This document shows, one piece after another, positions 15,778 through 26,834 of a stretch of 64,000 bases of DNA. Numbering within the stretch: position 1 is the stretch's first letter; each line of letters starts with the position of its first letter. The stretch comes from Streptomyces sp. NBC_00223 (GTDB lineage Bacteria > Actinomycetota > Actinomycetes > Streptomycetales > Streptomycetaceae): contig NZ_CP108109.1 of NCBI RefSeq assembly GCF_036199905.1, forward strand, positions 930,001-994,000, read 5' to 3'. The position numbers were made by a program, and so were the translations under genes. The notes under the pieces were generated by a model, which worked only from the letters and a program-made list of their open reading frames with translations, was not told where the DNA came from and made no database searches.

Positions 15778-17076
15778 TCAGACGGTGGCGGAGGACCGGT
15801 GACGCTCTTCGTCGGACTCGGCGAGAGCGAGGAGGGCCGTCTGTACCTCGTCGCGCAGTCCGCGCATGAACGCCGGGCTGAAGCAGGCGGTGTGGTGCGG
15901 GAACTCGATGGCCAGGCGGCCGTCGAACGACGCGACGCAGGCCATCAGCGGGCTGCGTCCGGCCTGCGGGAAATAGTGCTCGCGGGCGGGCACGAGCCGT
16001 ACGTCGGTGATGCGCGGGCCGTCCGGGAGGCTCGGCCCGGACACGGCGCCCATGTTGGTGACGATGACCGTGCCGAGGTGAAGGGTCGGATGGCGCGGGA
16101 CCGACGGCATGATCCGCATCTCCTGGAAGTGGTCGCCCCGGTCGAGGAAGTCCCGTAGACCGTCCCCGACCTCACGCGCCAGCTCCAGTACGTCGGTGTC
16201 CTCGTCGACCGGCAGCGCCTGGAGGTGCGTGGTGACGGCGGCGACCATGACGTCGGCGGGCACCGGAGGCGACAGACGCGAGCGCAGATCGACCGGTGAC
16301 ATGCAGCGCAGGACGCGAGGGCCCGGGCCGTCCAGGCGCCGGCGGGCCGCGAGCAGCAGGGCGGCGCCTATCAGGCCGTGCACGGACAGGCCCTCCGCGC
16401 GTGCCCGCGCGCGGAGCCCGGCGGTCGGCCCGGCGTCGAGCAGCAGTCGCTGGACCTCGATGCGGTGGGGCTCCTCCGGTGCTTCCCCGGTGGCGTCGAC
16501 GTCGTACGGGACGAGTTCGACCGGGTGACGGCCGGCCTCCCGCACCCGCTGTTCCAGGTACTTGGCCGTCTCGGCGGCGTCCGAGTGGGGCAGCAGCGTA
16601 CTGATGGGCGCGGGGAGTCCGGCGGCGGGCGGACGCGCGGACTCCGTGCCGCCGGTGATCTCCCGGTAGCGGTCCCAGAGGGTGTTGAGCAGGGCGATGG
16701 CGCTGTGTCCGTCGGTGATGACATGGTCGACGGTCAGGACGAGAGTGTGCCGGTGCCCGTCGGGACCGCCCACGAGGACCGCCCGGGTCAGCGGACCCCC
16801 CACCGTCAGCGGGCTGTTGATCTCCTCCGTGTACGCCTCGGCGCCGCCGGTACGGATCCGCAGCCGGGGCCGCTCGGCGTCCGGGAGGATTTCGAGGGCG
16901 TGACCGTCGCCGTCCGGGACGATGCGCGTCAGCAGTGTCGGCTGCTCCGCCGTGATCGCCTCGAACGCCGCGGACAGCGCCGCCGTGTCGACGGGACCGT
17001 CCAGGTCGCAGGACAGGACGGCCCTGCTTCGCTGGGCAACGTAAAGGTCTTCCACGGGGCACAGCACGCGTCGCAT
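15778..17076 (-). CDS. antB: AntB, condensation-superfamily O-acyltransferase
   Basis: 432 aa from ATG 17076 (gagaaagg upstream on the coding strand); the frame continues to 17247 but without a better start. It belongs to the condensation/PapA5-like acyltransferase fold. The active-site segment VDHVITDG near residue 115 is a variant of HHxxxDG that keeps the catalytic second His, and the later SPVDLRSRL and GTVIVTNMG segments match the family's C-terminal half. In antimycin biosynthesis AntB esterifies the C-8 hydroxyl with various acyl-CoAs after the dilactone is made. It is the first gene of the antBA operon and diverges from antC. Confidence 0.9.
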   Translation of the reverse strand: MRRVLCPVEDLYVAQRSRAVLSCDLDGPVDTAALSAAFEAITAEQPTLLTRIVPDGDGHALEILPDAERPRLRIRTGGAEAYTEEINSPLTVGGPLTRAVLVGGPDGHRHTLVLTVDHVITDGHSAIALLNTLWDRYREITGGTESARPPAAGLPAPISTLLPHSDAAETAKYLEQRVREAGRHPVELVPYDVDATGEAPEEPHRIEVQRLLLDAGPTAGLRARARAEGLSVHGLIGAALLLAARRRLDGPGPRVLRCMSPVDLRSRLSPPVPADVMVAAVTTHLQALPVDEDTDVLELAREVGDGLRDFLDRGDHFQEMRIMPSVPRHPTLHLGTVIVTNMGAVSGPSLPDGPRITDVRLVPAREHYFPQAGRSPLMACVASFDGRLAIEFPHHTACFSPAFMRGLRDEVQTALLALAESDEERHRSSATV

Positions 17077-18248
17077 GCACACAGCCTTTCTCCGCGTCGG
17101 CCTCGCTCCGCGGGAGAGCACGCCTGACGTCTTCTCTGCTCGGACCTGCCGGATTCTTCGCGTGAGCGGTCGGCCCACGTAGTAAGGGAAAGCAGTTTTC
17201 GGGAACGGACAGGAAACACGCGGACGGATCACCGTGCCGGAAGGCACCGCCGAGCGGAACAGTGCCGTCCAGCGATTGAAGAACAGCCGGAAGTTCCGAC
17301 CGGAATCTCTTTCACCGGTAAAATCGATGCGTGGCAGACGAAGTCGGCCGGCCGGCGGTCACCTCGTCGATTTTCCTGAGCCGCCTTCGGGTTCGATCCG
17401 GATTCGCTTGATCGACGGACTCGGCACCGCCGCTCCCCCCTGCCGGTGAAGCGTCCGCGCCTACTCGGTCCCCGGTACCGCACGGTCCGCGCCGACGCCG
17501 GTTCGTGTGCCGGCGGATCGGCCCGGAGCGGCCGGGGGTTGCCGCGGGAGACCGGCGACGGGCCCGCAGCGCCGTCGCTCCGGGACACCAACCTTCCGGG
17601 AGGTCTGGCCGTCCCGTCTTCCGCTCCTCCGTATGCTTTCACACGGGGACCATCAACTTGCTTGCGTATGAGTCCAGTTGACTGAATCGCGCCTCCGGTC
17701 CGCAGTCGGCCCGTAGCCCGCCGTGACAGGGTTCGCCGACCGCGCGGGGGGCCGGACCGCGTGAACCGGCACCTCGTGCAAGCGGGTGTTCGAGGTGCCG
17801 CCACCGCCGCCACATGCGCTTCCGTCCACGGGAGACAGGAGTGCCGACCGGCCCCCGTGCCCCGGGCCGCACCCGGTTCACGGGCCTCCGGCACACCGTC
17901 GCGGGGCGGGCAATGGGGCGTCCGACGAGAATGTCTCAAATCATTTCCCTTCCCGGGAGAATTCGCGCCGCCCCGGGGCGCCCTTGACTGGCCGCCTCCC
18001 GGTCGTGCAGAGTGAGGCGGCGGAAGATGATCGCCGCCTGCCCAGGCGATTCCCGTGCCGCGTCATTCCGCCGCCTTCCGGCTCCCTCGATTTTCCCTTC
18101 GTATTCCCCCTCGGACAGCGCCTTGCGGGGACGATTCCGGCGCCCCGGCGGGCGCGGCATCGAATACGGCCCCTCCGTCTGTCCGGCGCCCCGGCCGGGA
18201 CCGTCCAGTGATTCGTGTGAATACCACTCGCCATTGAGGGTTGGTGCC
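17077..18248. promoter_or_regulatory. divergent control region of antBA and antCDE
   Basis: 1.17 kb between divergent genes, with no convincing ORF (minus-strand frames are Arg/Pro-rich). It has AT-rich patches at about 17180-17205, 17280-17345, 17630-17690 and 17930-17960. These are likely promoter positions; the last contains tttcccttcccgggagaatt. In Streptomyces albus these two operons are controlled by the LuxR-type regulator FscRI. I could not find an unambiguous copy of its binding site by eye. Confidence 0.5.
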
Positions 18249-21200
18249 ATGTCAGTCCACGAGCACGAACGTCGACAGCTTTCCGGAGCCCAGGAGGGTC
18301 TGTGGTTCGCCGGCCGGCTGGCGGCGCACACGGCCGCCTACAACACCGGCGAGTACGTGGAGATCCACGGCCCGGTCGACACCGCCCTGTTCGAGGCAGC
18401 GCTACGCCGGACCGTGGCGGAGGCCGACACCTTCGCGCTGCGCTTCTTCGACACCCCGGACGGTCCGCGCTGCGTGCCTGCCGATGACCCGGACGACTGG
18501 CCGCTGCACCGCGTCGATGTCAGCGCCGAGCCCGATCCGCGGGGCGCCGCGGAGGACTGGATCCGCCAGGACCTGGCGATGGCGACCGATCTCGTCTCGG
18601 GGCCGCTGTTCTCGCACGCGCTGATCTCACTGGGCCAGGACCGGTTCATCTGGTTCCTGAGGGCCCATCACATCCTGCTGGACGGCTACAGCTACAAGCT
18701 GGTGGCCCGCCGGCTCGCCGACACCTACACCGCTCTCGCCGCCGGGCGCGACCCCGGGCCGGCCGGATTCGAGCCGGTCGCGCGGCTCCGGGCCGAGGAT
18801 GCCGCCTATCTCGGCTCCGAGCGCCACGACCGGGACCGCGCGTTCTGGGCGGACCGGCTCACCGGGGCCCCCGAGCCGGTCCGTCTCACCGACCGTACGG
18901 CCCCGCCCGAGGCGCCGTTCCTGCGCCGCACCCACGACCTCACGCCCGACGAGACGGCGGCGATCGGCGCGGCGGCCGCCCGTCTGGGGGTCTCCCGCAC
19001 CGACCTGCTGGTGGGGGCCGTCGCCGCGTATCTGCACCGGATGACCGGCGCCGACGACCTGGTCCTGGGCCTCGCCACGATGAGCCGTCTCGGCTCGGCC
19101 GTGCTGCGCACCCCGGGCACGGCCTCCGACATCCTGCCGCTGCGCGTCACTCTCTCCCCCACCGCGCCGGTGGCCGAGCTGATCCGGTCGGTGGCCGGTG
19201 AACTCCGGTCGCTGGGCCGACACCAGCAGTACCGGGGCGAGTTCGTGCGCCGCGACCTGGGTCTGCTGGGCGCGGGGCGGCGGCCGCACGGACCGGTGGT
19301 CAACATCGTGCCGTTCTCCGAGGACCTGACCTTCGCGGGACATCCCTCGACCACCCACCACCTGTCCGGGGGCGCGGTCGACGACCTTCAGATCAGCGTG
19401 CGCCCGGGAGCCGAGGCCGGCGCGCTGTGGCTGGCGTTCGACGCCAATCCGGCCGCCTACGAGCAGGACGAACTGGACACCCATCTGCGGCGGTTCCTCC
19501 TCCTGCTGGGACAACTCACCGCCGGTGACGAGCACGCGCTTCTCGCCGACGTCTCGCTGCTGCTGCCGGGCGAGGCGCCGCGGACGCGGCCCCGGCGCGC
19601 CCGTACCGTCACCGGCACCCTCACTCGGCGCTTCGAGGAACAGGCGGCCCGCGTCCCGGGGGCCACCGCGGTGACCTACCGGGGAGAACACCTCACCTAC
19701 GCCGAACTCAACGCGGACGCGAACCGGTTGGCGCGGCTGCTCGTCGCGCGCGGTGCGGGACCCGGCAAGGTGGTGGCGCTGGCGCTGCCCCGCGGAACAC
19801 GGCTCGTCGTGTCGCTGCTCGCCGTGCTGAAGACCGGCGCCGCCTATCTGCCGCTGGACACCGGCCACCCGGCGGAGCGGCTGCGGCTGGTCGCCGAGGA
19901 CGTACCCCCGGCCGTGCTCGTCACCGACGCCGGGACCGCGGGCGCGCTTCCCGCGATACCGGCGCCGACCGTGGTCCTGGGCGGCCAGGTGACCACGGAG
20001 GAACTCGCCGCGCACCCGGACGGCGACCTCACCGACGCGGACCGCACCGGGCCCACCGGCCCGGACGACATCGCCTACATCATCCACACCTCCGGTTCCA
20101 CCGGCCGTCCCAAGGGCGTACCCGTCCCGCACTCCAACGTCCTGCGGCTGTTCGAGGCGTCCGCCGAGCACTTCGACTTCGGCGCGGACGACGTGTGGAC
20201 GCTCTTCCACTCCTACGCCTTCGACTTCTCCGTGTGGGAACTGTGGGGCCCGCTGCTGCACGGCGGGCGGCTCGTCGTGGTGCCGTACCTCGTCAGCCGC
20301 TCGCCGCGCGAGTTCCTGCGGCTGCTGCGCGACGAGCGGGTCACCGTGCTCAATCAGACGCCGTCCGCCTTCGAGCAGCTGATGCGGGCCGATCTGGAGG
20401 GCGAGCGCGCCGGAACGGCTCTGCGCTACGTCGTGTTCGGCGGCGAGGCGCTGCGGGCCGAGCGGCTGCGGCCGTGGGCGGACCGGTACGGCCTGACCGC
20501 GCCGGCCCTGATCAACATGTACGGCATCACCGAGACGACCGTCCATGTCACCCTCCAGCGCCTGACCCGCGCCCACCTCGACGACCCGCTTCGGCCCAGC
20601 GTGATCGGCGCTCCGCTGGACGACCTGTGCGTCCACCTGCTCGACAGGGCGCTGCGGCCGGTTCCGCCGGGGGTCACCGGCGAGATGTACGTGTCGGGCC
20701 CGGGGGTGGTTCCCGGCTACCTCGGGCGGCCCGAGCTGACCGCCGAGCGGTTCCTGGAGGACCCGTTCGGGGCGCCGGGCACGCGGATGTACCGCACCGG
20801 AGACCTCGCCCGGCGTACCGCCGACGGGGTCCTGCACTACCGGGGACGCGGCGACGAGCAGGTGAAGATCCGCGGGTTCCGGGTCGAACCCGGCGAGATC
20901 CAGGCCGTACTCGCCGAGCACGCCCGGGTCGCCGCGGCGGCGGTCGTCGTACGCCGGACCGCGGACGGCGAACCGCGGCTCCTCGCCTACGCCGTTCCCG
21001 TCGGGGGAGATCCCGCCGGGGGAGATCCCGCCGGGGCAGACCGTTCGCTCCCCGCCGAGTTGCGCGCCCATGTCGCCGAGCGGCTGCCGGGCCACATGGT
21101 CCCGGCCGCGTGCGTGCTGCTCGACGCGCTGCCGCTGACCGCGAACGGCAAGCTCGATGTGCGGGCCCTGCCCGAGCCGGACTTCGCCGGCGCCGCCACC

Positions 21201-24200
21201 GGGCCGGGCCCCACGACGCCGGAACAGGCCCTGGTCTGCCGGCTGTTCGCCGAGGTGCTGCGACTGCCCGAGGGATCCGTGGGCGTAGCCGCCGACTTCT
21301 TCGACCTGGGCGGACACTCCCTGCTGGCGGTGCGGCTGCTGGCCCGGCTGCGCGCCGAGACCGGCCGGGACATTGCGATGACCGTGCTCTTCGACACGCC
21401 CACGCCGGCCGCCCTGGCGGTACGGCTGACGGAGGAGTCCGCCGCGGCCCTGCGGCTGCCCGCTCTGGAGGCGGCGGCGCGTCCCGCGCGGGTGCCGCTG
21501 TCCTTCGCCCAGGAGCGGATGTGGTTCCTCAACCGGCTGGGCGGCGCCGCGGCGACGTACAACATCCCCCTGGCCGTCCCGCTGGAGCCCGAGGTCGACG
21601 AGGTGGCGCTGCGGGCGGCGCTCGCCGATGTCGTGGACCGGCACGAGAGCCTGCGCACGGTGTTCGCGGACGATGGCGACGGTCCGCACCAGCGGGTCCT
21701 GCCGCCCGGGGCGCTGCGCCCGGAGCTGCGGATCGTGGACTGCCCGGCCGAGGAGGTGGACGCGCAGGTCGCCGCGGCGGGCCGGCACCGCTTCGACCTG
21801 ACGCGGGAGAGCGCGCTGTGGGCCGCGGTGGTCGGCGCCGGGGAACGCCGCACGCTGCTGCTCGTCCTGCACCACAGCGCGGCCGACGGCTGGTCGCTGC
21901 GGCCCCTGGCGGAGGATCTGAGCGCCGCCTACGAGGCCCGTGGGGAGGGCCGGGCGCCGCACGGGAAGCCGTTGCCGGTGCAGTACGCCGACTACGCCCT
22001 GTGGCAGCGCGGCGTGCTGGCCCCCGCGCCGGCCGGGCCCGGCCGGCTGGAGCAGCTCACCGGCTTCTGGCGCGAGGCCCTGGCGGGGCTGCCCGCGGAG
22101 AGCACCCTGCCCGCCGACCGGGCACGGCCCGCCGTCGCCGCCGGCGCGGGCGGGAGCGTGTCGGCGACCGTGGACGCGGCGCTGCACGAGCGGCTGGCGC
22201 GGCTGGCGGAGGCCGAGGACGCGAGTCTGTTCACCGTCCTGCACGCCACCGTGGCCGCCCTGCTGTCCCGCTGGGGCTCCGGCACCGACCTGGCGATCGG
22301 CACGCCGGTGGCCGGACGCTCCGAGGCCGCGCTGGACGACGTCATCGGGCTGATCACCAACACCCTCGTGCTGCGCACGGACGTCTCGGACGACCCGGAC
22401 TTCCGTGAACTGCTCGCGCGGACCCGCCGGTTCGACCTCGCCGCCCTGGACCACCAGGATCTGCCGTTCGACCTGCTCGTGGATGTCCTCAACCCGCCCC
22501 GGCACCCGGCCCGTCATCCGCTGTTCCAGGTCATGCTGGCCCTGCAGAACAACGAGCCGGCGGTGCTCCGGCTCGGCGGCCGGCGCACCCCGCTGCGGCC
22601 CACGGCCACCGGCACCGCCAAGTTCGACCTCTTCGTGGACGTCCTGGAACGGCGTGACAAGTGGGGGGCGCCCCAGGGCCTGGACCTCCATGTCGAGTAC
22701 GCGACCGACCTGTTCGCCCCGGAGACCGCCGCCCGCTTCACCGAGGCGCTGTCCGCCGCCCTCGGCGCCGTGTGCGCGGATCCGGCGCTGCGGGTGAGCG
22801 ACCTGCCCGCGCGCGGGCCCCGGCCGCGGGCCCTGCCCGGTGACCCGGCCGCCGCGGCTCTGCGGGTGGCCGGCGTGCGCGACGCGATCGCCCTGCCGTC
22901 GCGCGACGCCGCCGATCCGGTGTCGCTGTACGTGGTGCCCGGCCGGGCCGCCGTGTCCGACGAGGTGGAGCGGGTCCTCGACACCACCGCTCGCGTCACC
23001 GCGGTGTCCGGGCTGCCGCGCACCCCGGGCGGGGCCCTGGACGTCGACGCCCTGCGCGCGCTGCCCGCCGTGGACCGCACCGCCGCCACCCGCTGGGAAC
23101 GGGAGCTGGCCCGGCTGACCGGCGTCCGCGAGGCGAGGGTCGAAGCGGAGGACGTTCCGGAGGAGCTGGGCCGGATCCACGCCGGACCGCCCCGGCCGGA
23201 GAGCCGGCCGCAGACCCTCCCCGACGCCGGGTCCCGGGCCGGCCGCGCCCCGGCCCTCAGCGAGGGTCCTCCCCTGCCCGAGCCGTCCGTCCGGGGCTGG
23301 GCGGAAGCCCTCACCCGCGCCGCGGCCAAGCCGCACGGCGAGATCGTGCACGTACGGGCGGACGGCCGCGAGACCCGCCGCAGCTACGCCGCACTCGCCG
23401 AGGACGCCTCCCGCGTCCTGGCCGGACTGCGGCGCAGGGGGCTGCGGCCCGGGGACCGGGTCGTCCTCCAGTGCTCGGACACGGAGGACTTCGTGGCCGT
23501 GCTGTGGGGATGTGTCCTCGGCGGGTTCGTGGCCGTGCCCCTGACCGTGCCCCTGACCTACGCCGCCCCCTCGGCCGCCCTCAGCAAACTGGAGGGCATC
23601 TGGCGGATGTTGGACCGGCCGTGGATCGTCGCCTCGGCGTCGGACGCGCCCGGGCTGCGCGAACTGGCCGACCGGGACGGCTGGCCGGAGCCGCGGCTGA
23701 CGACCGCCGACGCGCTGCGCGAGGCGCCCGAGGACCGCGACTGGCACGCGGCGGAACCGGACGACCTGATCCTGTTGCTGATGACGTCGGGCAGCACCGG
23801 CCTGCCGAAGGCCGTGCGGATCACCCACCGGGGCGTACTGACCCGGGCGGCGGCCACCGAGGCCATGAACGGCCTGGGCGAGCACGACGTCACCCTCAAC
23901 TGGATCCCGCTGGACCATGTGACCGGCGTGGTGATGTTCCATCTGCGGGACGTGTATCTGGGCTGCCGCCAGATCCACGCGCCGACCTCCTGGATCCTCC
24001 AGGACCCGCTGCGCTGGGCCGACCTGGCCGACCGGCACCGGGTCAGCGTCACCTGGGCGCCCAACTTCGCCTTCGGGCTCCTCGCCGAGCAGGCGCACCG
24101 TTTCGAGGGACGCGCCTGGGACCTGTCGCCGATGCGGCTGGTGATGAACGCCGGCGAGGTCGTCGTCGCCTCCGCGGCGCGCGGCTTCCTGCGCGCGCTG

Positions 24201-26834
24201 CGCCCGTTCGGGCTGCCGCAGGACGTGATGCACCCCGGCTGGGGCATGTCCGAGACCTGCTCGGTGGTCACCGACGGCGTGCTGTCCGCCGAACCGCCGG
24301 ACCGCGACGAGTCCTTCGTCAGCTGCGGGCTGCCGTATCCCGGCTTCGCCATGCGGATCGTCGACGACCGCGACACCGTCCTGGCCGAGGGCGACGCGGG
24401 TCTGCTCCAGGTGCGCGGGACCTCGGTGACCCAGGGGTACCACGACAACGCGAAGGCCAACGCGGAGTCGTTCACCGGGGACGGCTGGTTCGACACCGGC
24501 GACCTCGCCTTCCTGCGGGACGGTGAGCTGTACATCACCGGCCGGGCCAAGGACCTCATCATCGTCAACGGTGTCAACCACTACAGTCACGAGATCGAGT
24601 CCTGCGTCGAGGAACTCCCCTGTGTGGTGCGGAGTTTCACGGCCGCCTGCCCGGTCCGCTCCGACCCGTCCGCGACCACCGACGAACTCGCCCTCTTCTT
24701 CCAGCTCGCGCCGGGCCACGACCCGGCCGACGCCCTGCGCGAGATCGGCGGCAAGGTGACCCGGGAGATCGGGGTGAGCCCCGCCTTCCTGATCCCGGTC
24801 GACGCCGGGGACATCCCGAAGACCGAGATCGGGAAGATCCAGCGCACCAAGCTCCGCAAGTCCTTCGAGGCGGGCGACTTCGACGAGGCCGTCCGCGAGA
24901 CACAGTTGCTGCTCGGCAGCGCGGCCACGCTGCCGGACTGGTTCCTGCGGCCGGTGTGGCTGCGGGCCGACGCCCTGCGTCCGCCGATGGAAGCGGCCGG
25001 GCGGCACGTTCTCGTACTGGCCAGCCGCGACCTCGGGCCGGCCGCCCGGGTGGCCGGGCGGCTGCGGGCCGGGGGCGGGCTGTGCACGGTGGTCGCGCCG
25101 GGGCGGGCCTACGAACGGATCGACGCCGCCGCCTACCGCGTACGACCCGCGGAGGCCGACGACTTCGCCGCCGTGCTGGAGCTGCTCGGTGCCGACGGGC
25201 GCGAGCTCGACGCGGTGATCGTCCTCGGCGCACCCGAGGACGGCGATCCCGCCGAGTCGCTGCTGGCCTTCGTCCACGCGCTGGCCGGCCGGCACGATCA
25301 CAAGCGCCCGCTGCCGCTGCTGTTCGTCACGGCCGGCGCGCACGCCGTGACGCCCCGGGACCTGCCGCGCTGCGACCACGCCACCTCGGTGGGTCTGCTC
25401 ACGTCCCTGCGCGAGGAGTTGCCCTGGCTGCGGGGCGTCCACGTCGACCTGGCGCCGGACTGGGACCCGGACACGCTGCTCGCCGAGCTGACGGACGCGC
25501 CGGTGGAGGCCGAGGTCGCCCACCGTGACGGGCTGCGCCACGTGCGCCGGCTGGCCCCCCTGCCCGACCCGCCGACACGCGCCCGGCCGCCCGCCGCCGG
25601 CTTCCACCTGATCAGCGGCGGTCTGGGCGGGGTCGGTGTGGAGATCGCCGAGCATCTGCTCAAGACCCCCGGCACGAGGCTGCTGCTGCTCGGCCGCGGT
25701 GAGCCCGGCGACGAATTGCGGCGGCTCGCCCGGCTCGGGGACGTGCGCCACGCGCGGGCCGACGTCACCGACGCCGTCCAGGTGCGGGCCGCCGTGCGGG
25801 AGGCGGCCGGGGCGTGGGGCGTGCCCCTGACCTCGGTGCTGCATCTGGCCGGTGCCTTCGACGAGCGGCCGGCCCGCGAGCTGGACACGGAGAGCTGGCG
25901 GACCGCGCTGGACGCGAAGGTGCGGGGTGCCTGGGCGCTGCACGAGGTCGCGGCCGAGCACCCGGTCGGCTCTTTCATCATGTTCTCCTCCGTCAACGGC
26001 TACTTCGGCGGCGCGATGAACTCCGCGTACTCGGCCGCCAACGCCTTCCTGGACGCCCTGGCCGTGCACCGCCGTCACCTGGGCCTGCCCGGGCAGAGTC
26101 TCGCGTGGAGCATGTGGCGCGAGCGCGGCATGAGCCGCGGCTACGGCCTCACCTCGCTGACCGAGGCCCGCGGCTACCGGGTCCTCGACCCGGCGGCGGC
26201 GCTGCGCTCCTTCGACTTCGCGCGGACCCTGGACGAGCCGCACATCCTGGTCGGCACCGACCGAACGGCGCCGTGGGTCCGCAGCCATCTGGCGGGCCCC
26301 GTACGGCAGGTGCGGCGGCTCGCCGCGCGGGTCACCCTCGACGAGGGCACCGACCTCGGCTCGCTGTACCGCGCGGCGGCCCGGGGCGCGGCGGGCGAGT
26401 CCTGGGTGCTGCGGTCGGCCGGCACGGCCGCCGTACACTCCGAGGCCCCCGAGTCCGCCGCGGACGCACGCCGTCTGGAGACCCGGCTCGCCGCCGTCTG
26501 GTGCGCGGTGCTGGGCCGGGACCGGGTCGGCCATGACGACAACTTCTTCGATCTGGGCGGCAATTCGCTGCTCCTGGTCGGCGCTCAGACGGCGATCAAC
26601 AAGGAACTGGGCTGCGAACTCGACGTGGTGGACCTGTTCACCCATCCGACGGTGCGGGCGCTCGCCCGGCACCTGGCCGGCCGCGCGGTCGGCCCCGCCG
26701 CCGATGCCGGGGCGGTTCCCGCGCCGGACCGGCCCTCCGGCCTGGACCGGGCGAGGCAGCAGGCACAGCGACAGCGGGCGGCCCGTGGCGCCCGGCGCTC
26801 CGTACGGGACAGGAAGGACCGGACCGATGGCTGA
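18249..26834 (+). CDS. antC: AntC, nonribosomal peptide synthetase C-A-T-C-A-KR-T
   Basis: 2861 aa; ATG 18249 with gaggg upstream. Approximate domains: C1 1-440 (HHILLDG, residue 140); A1 455-970 ([11 protein letters not shown] 614; specificity residues read by eye as D-F-W-N-V-G-M-V-H, the threonine code); T1 980-1055 (LGGHSL); C2 1075-1500 (HHSAADG, 1208); a 150-residue linker; A2 1690-2200, which lacks the usual Phe-Asp amino-binding motif ([12 protein letters not shown] instead); KR 2230-2680 (GGLGGVG 2458; FSSVNG and SAYSAAN active site); T2 2735-2805 (LGGNSL). This is the known AntC layout: it condenses 3-formamidosalicylate with threonine, then loads pyruvate and reduces it to lactate. 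The stop overlaps antD. Confidence 0.97.
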   Translation: MSVHEHERRQLSGAQEGLWFAGRLAAHTAAYNTGEYVEIHGPVDTALFEAALRRTVAEADTFALRFFDTPDGPRCVPADDPDDWPLHRVDVSAEPDPRGAAEDWIRQDLAMATDLVSGPLFSHALISLGQDRFIWFLRAHHILLDGYSYKLVARRLADTYTALAAGRDPGPAGFEPVARLRAEDAAYLGSERHDRDRAFWADRLTGAPEPVRLTDRTAPPEAPFLRRTHDLTPDETAAIGAAAARLGVSRTDLLVGAVAAYLHRMTGADDLVLGLATMSRLGSAVLRTPGTASDILPLRVTLSPTAPVAELIRSVAGELRSLGRHQQYRGEFVRRDLGLLGAGRRPHGPVVNIVPFSEDLTFAGHPSTTHHLSGGAVDDLQISVRPGAEAGALWLAFDANPAAYEQDELDTHLRRFLLLLGQLTAGDEHALLADVSLLLPGEAPRTRPRRARTVTGTLTRRFEEQAARVPGATAVTYRGEHLTYAELNADANRLARLLVARGAGPGKVVALALPRGTRLVVSLLAVLKTGAAYLPLDTGHPAERLRLVAEDVPPAVLVTDAGTAGALPAIPAPTVVLGGQVTTEELAAHPDGDLTDADRTGPTGPDDIAYIIHTSGSTGRPKGVPVPHSNVLRLFEASAEHFDFGADDVWTLFHSYAFDFSVWELWGPLLHGGRLVVVPYLVSRSPREFLRLLRDERVTVLNQTPSAFEQLMRADLEGERAGTALRYVVFGGEALRAERLRPWADRYGLTAPALINMYGITETTVHVTLQRLTRAHLDDPLRPSVIGAPLDDLCVHLLDRALRPVPPGVTGEMYVSGPGVVPGYLGRPELTAERFLEDPFGAPGTRMYRTGDLARRTADGVLHYRGRGDEQVKIRGFRVEPGEIQAVLAEHARVAAAAVVVRRTADGEPRLLAYAVPVGGDPAGGDPAGADRSLPAELRAHVAERLPGHMVPAACVLLDALPLTANGKLDVRALPEPDFAGAATGPGPTTPEQALVCRLFAEVLRLPEGSVGVAADFFDLGGHSLLAVRLLARLRAETGRDIAMTVLFDTPTPAALAVRLTEESAAALRLPALEAAARPARVPLSFAQERMWFLNRLGGAAATYNIPLAVPLEPEVDEVALRAALADVVDRHESLRTVFADDGDGPHQRVLPPGALRPELRIVDCPAEEVDAQVAAAGRHRFDLTRESALWAAVVGAGERRTLLLVLHHSAADGWSLRPLAEDLSAAYEARGEGRAPHGKPLPVQYADYALWQRGVLAPAPAGPGRLEQLTGFWREALAGLPAESTLPADRARPAVAAGAGGSVSATVDAALHERLARLAEAEDASLFTVLHATVAALLSRWGSGTDLAIGTPVAGRSEAALDDVIGLITNTLVLRTDVSDDPDFRELLARTRRFDLAALDHQDLPFDLLVDVLNPPRHPARHPLFQVMLALQNNEPAVLRLGGRRTPLRPTATGTAKFDLFVDVLERRDKWGAPQGLDLHVEYATDLFAPETAARFTEALSAALGAVCADPALRVSDLPARGPRPRALPGDPAAAALRVAGVRDAIALPSRDAADPVSLYVVPGRAAVSDEVERVLDTTARVTAVSGLPRTPGGALDVDALRALPAVDRTAATRWERELARLTGVREARVEAEDVPEELGRIHAGPPRPESRPQTLPDAGSRAGRAPALSEGPPLPEPSVRGWAEALTRAAAKPHGEIVHVRADGRETRRSYAALAEDASRVLAGLRRRGLRPGDRVVLQCSDTEDFVAVLWGCVLGGFVAVPLTVPLTYAAPSAALSKLEGIWRMLDRPWIVASASDAPGLRELADRDGWPEPRLTTADALREAPEDRDWHAAEPDDLILLLMTSGSTGLPKAVRITHRGVLTRAAATEAMNGLGEHDVTLNWIPLDHVTGVVMFHLRDVYLGCRQIHAPTSWILQDPLRWADLADRHRVSVTWAPNFAFGLLAEQAHRFEGRAWDLSPMRLVMNAGEVVVASAARGFLRALRPFGLPQDVMHPGWGMSETCSVVTDGVLSAEPPDRDESFVSCGLPYPGFAMRIVDDRDTVLAEGDAGLLQVRGTSVTQGYHDNAKANAESFTGDGWFDTGDLAFLRDGELYITGRAKDLIIVNGVNHYSHEIESCVEELPCVVRSFTAACPVRSDPSATTDELALFFQLAPGHDPADALREIGGKVTREIGVSPAFLIPVDAGDIPKTEIGKIQRTKLRKSFEAGDFDEAVRETQLLLGSAATLPDWFLRPVWLRADALRPPMEAAGRHVLVLASRDLGPAARVAGRLRAGGGLCTVVAPGRAYERIDAAAYRVRPAEADDFAAVLELLGADGRELDAVIVLGAPEDGDPAESLLAFVHALAGRHDHKRPLPLLFVTAGAHAVTPRDLPRCDHATSVGLLTSLREELPWLRGVHVDLAPDWDPDTLLAELTDAPVEAEVAHRDGLRHVRRLAPLPDPPTRARPPAAGFHLISGGLGGVGVEIAEHLLKTPGTRLLLLGRGEPGDELRRLARLGDVRHARADVTDAVQVRAAVREAAGAWGVPLTSVLHLAGAFDERPARELDTESWRTALDAKVRGAWALHEVAAEHPVGSFIMFSSVNGYFGGAMNSAYSAANAFLDALAVHRRHLGLPGQSLAWSMWRERGMSRGYGLTSLTEARGYRVLDPAAALRSFDFARTLDEPHILVGTDRTAPWVRSHLAGPVRQVRRLAARVTLDEGTDLGSLYRAAARGAAGESWVLRSAGTAAVHSEAPESAADARRLETRLAAVWCAVLGRDRVGHDDNFFDLGGNSLLLVGAQTAINKELGCELDVVDLFTHPTVRALARHLAGRAVGPAADAGAVPAPDRPSGLDRARQQAQRQRAARGARRSVRDRKDRTDG

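Noticed and set aside
17229..17939. Minus-strand ORFs in the antB-antC spacer
   Set aside because: Arg/Pro/Gly-rich translations without motifs; the region is better explained as a divergent promoter region.
17930..17965. PAS-LuxR (FscRI/PimM-type) binding box upstream of antC
   Set aside because: The sequence near cccgggagaattc matches the consensus only partly, with several mismatches in the core, so I do not annotate it as a site.
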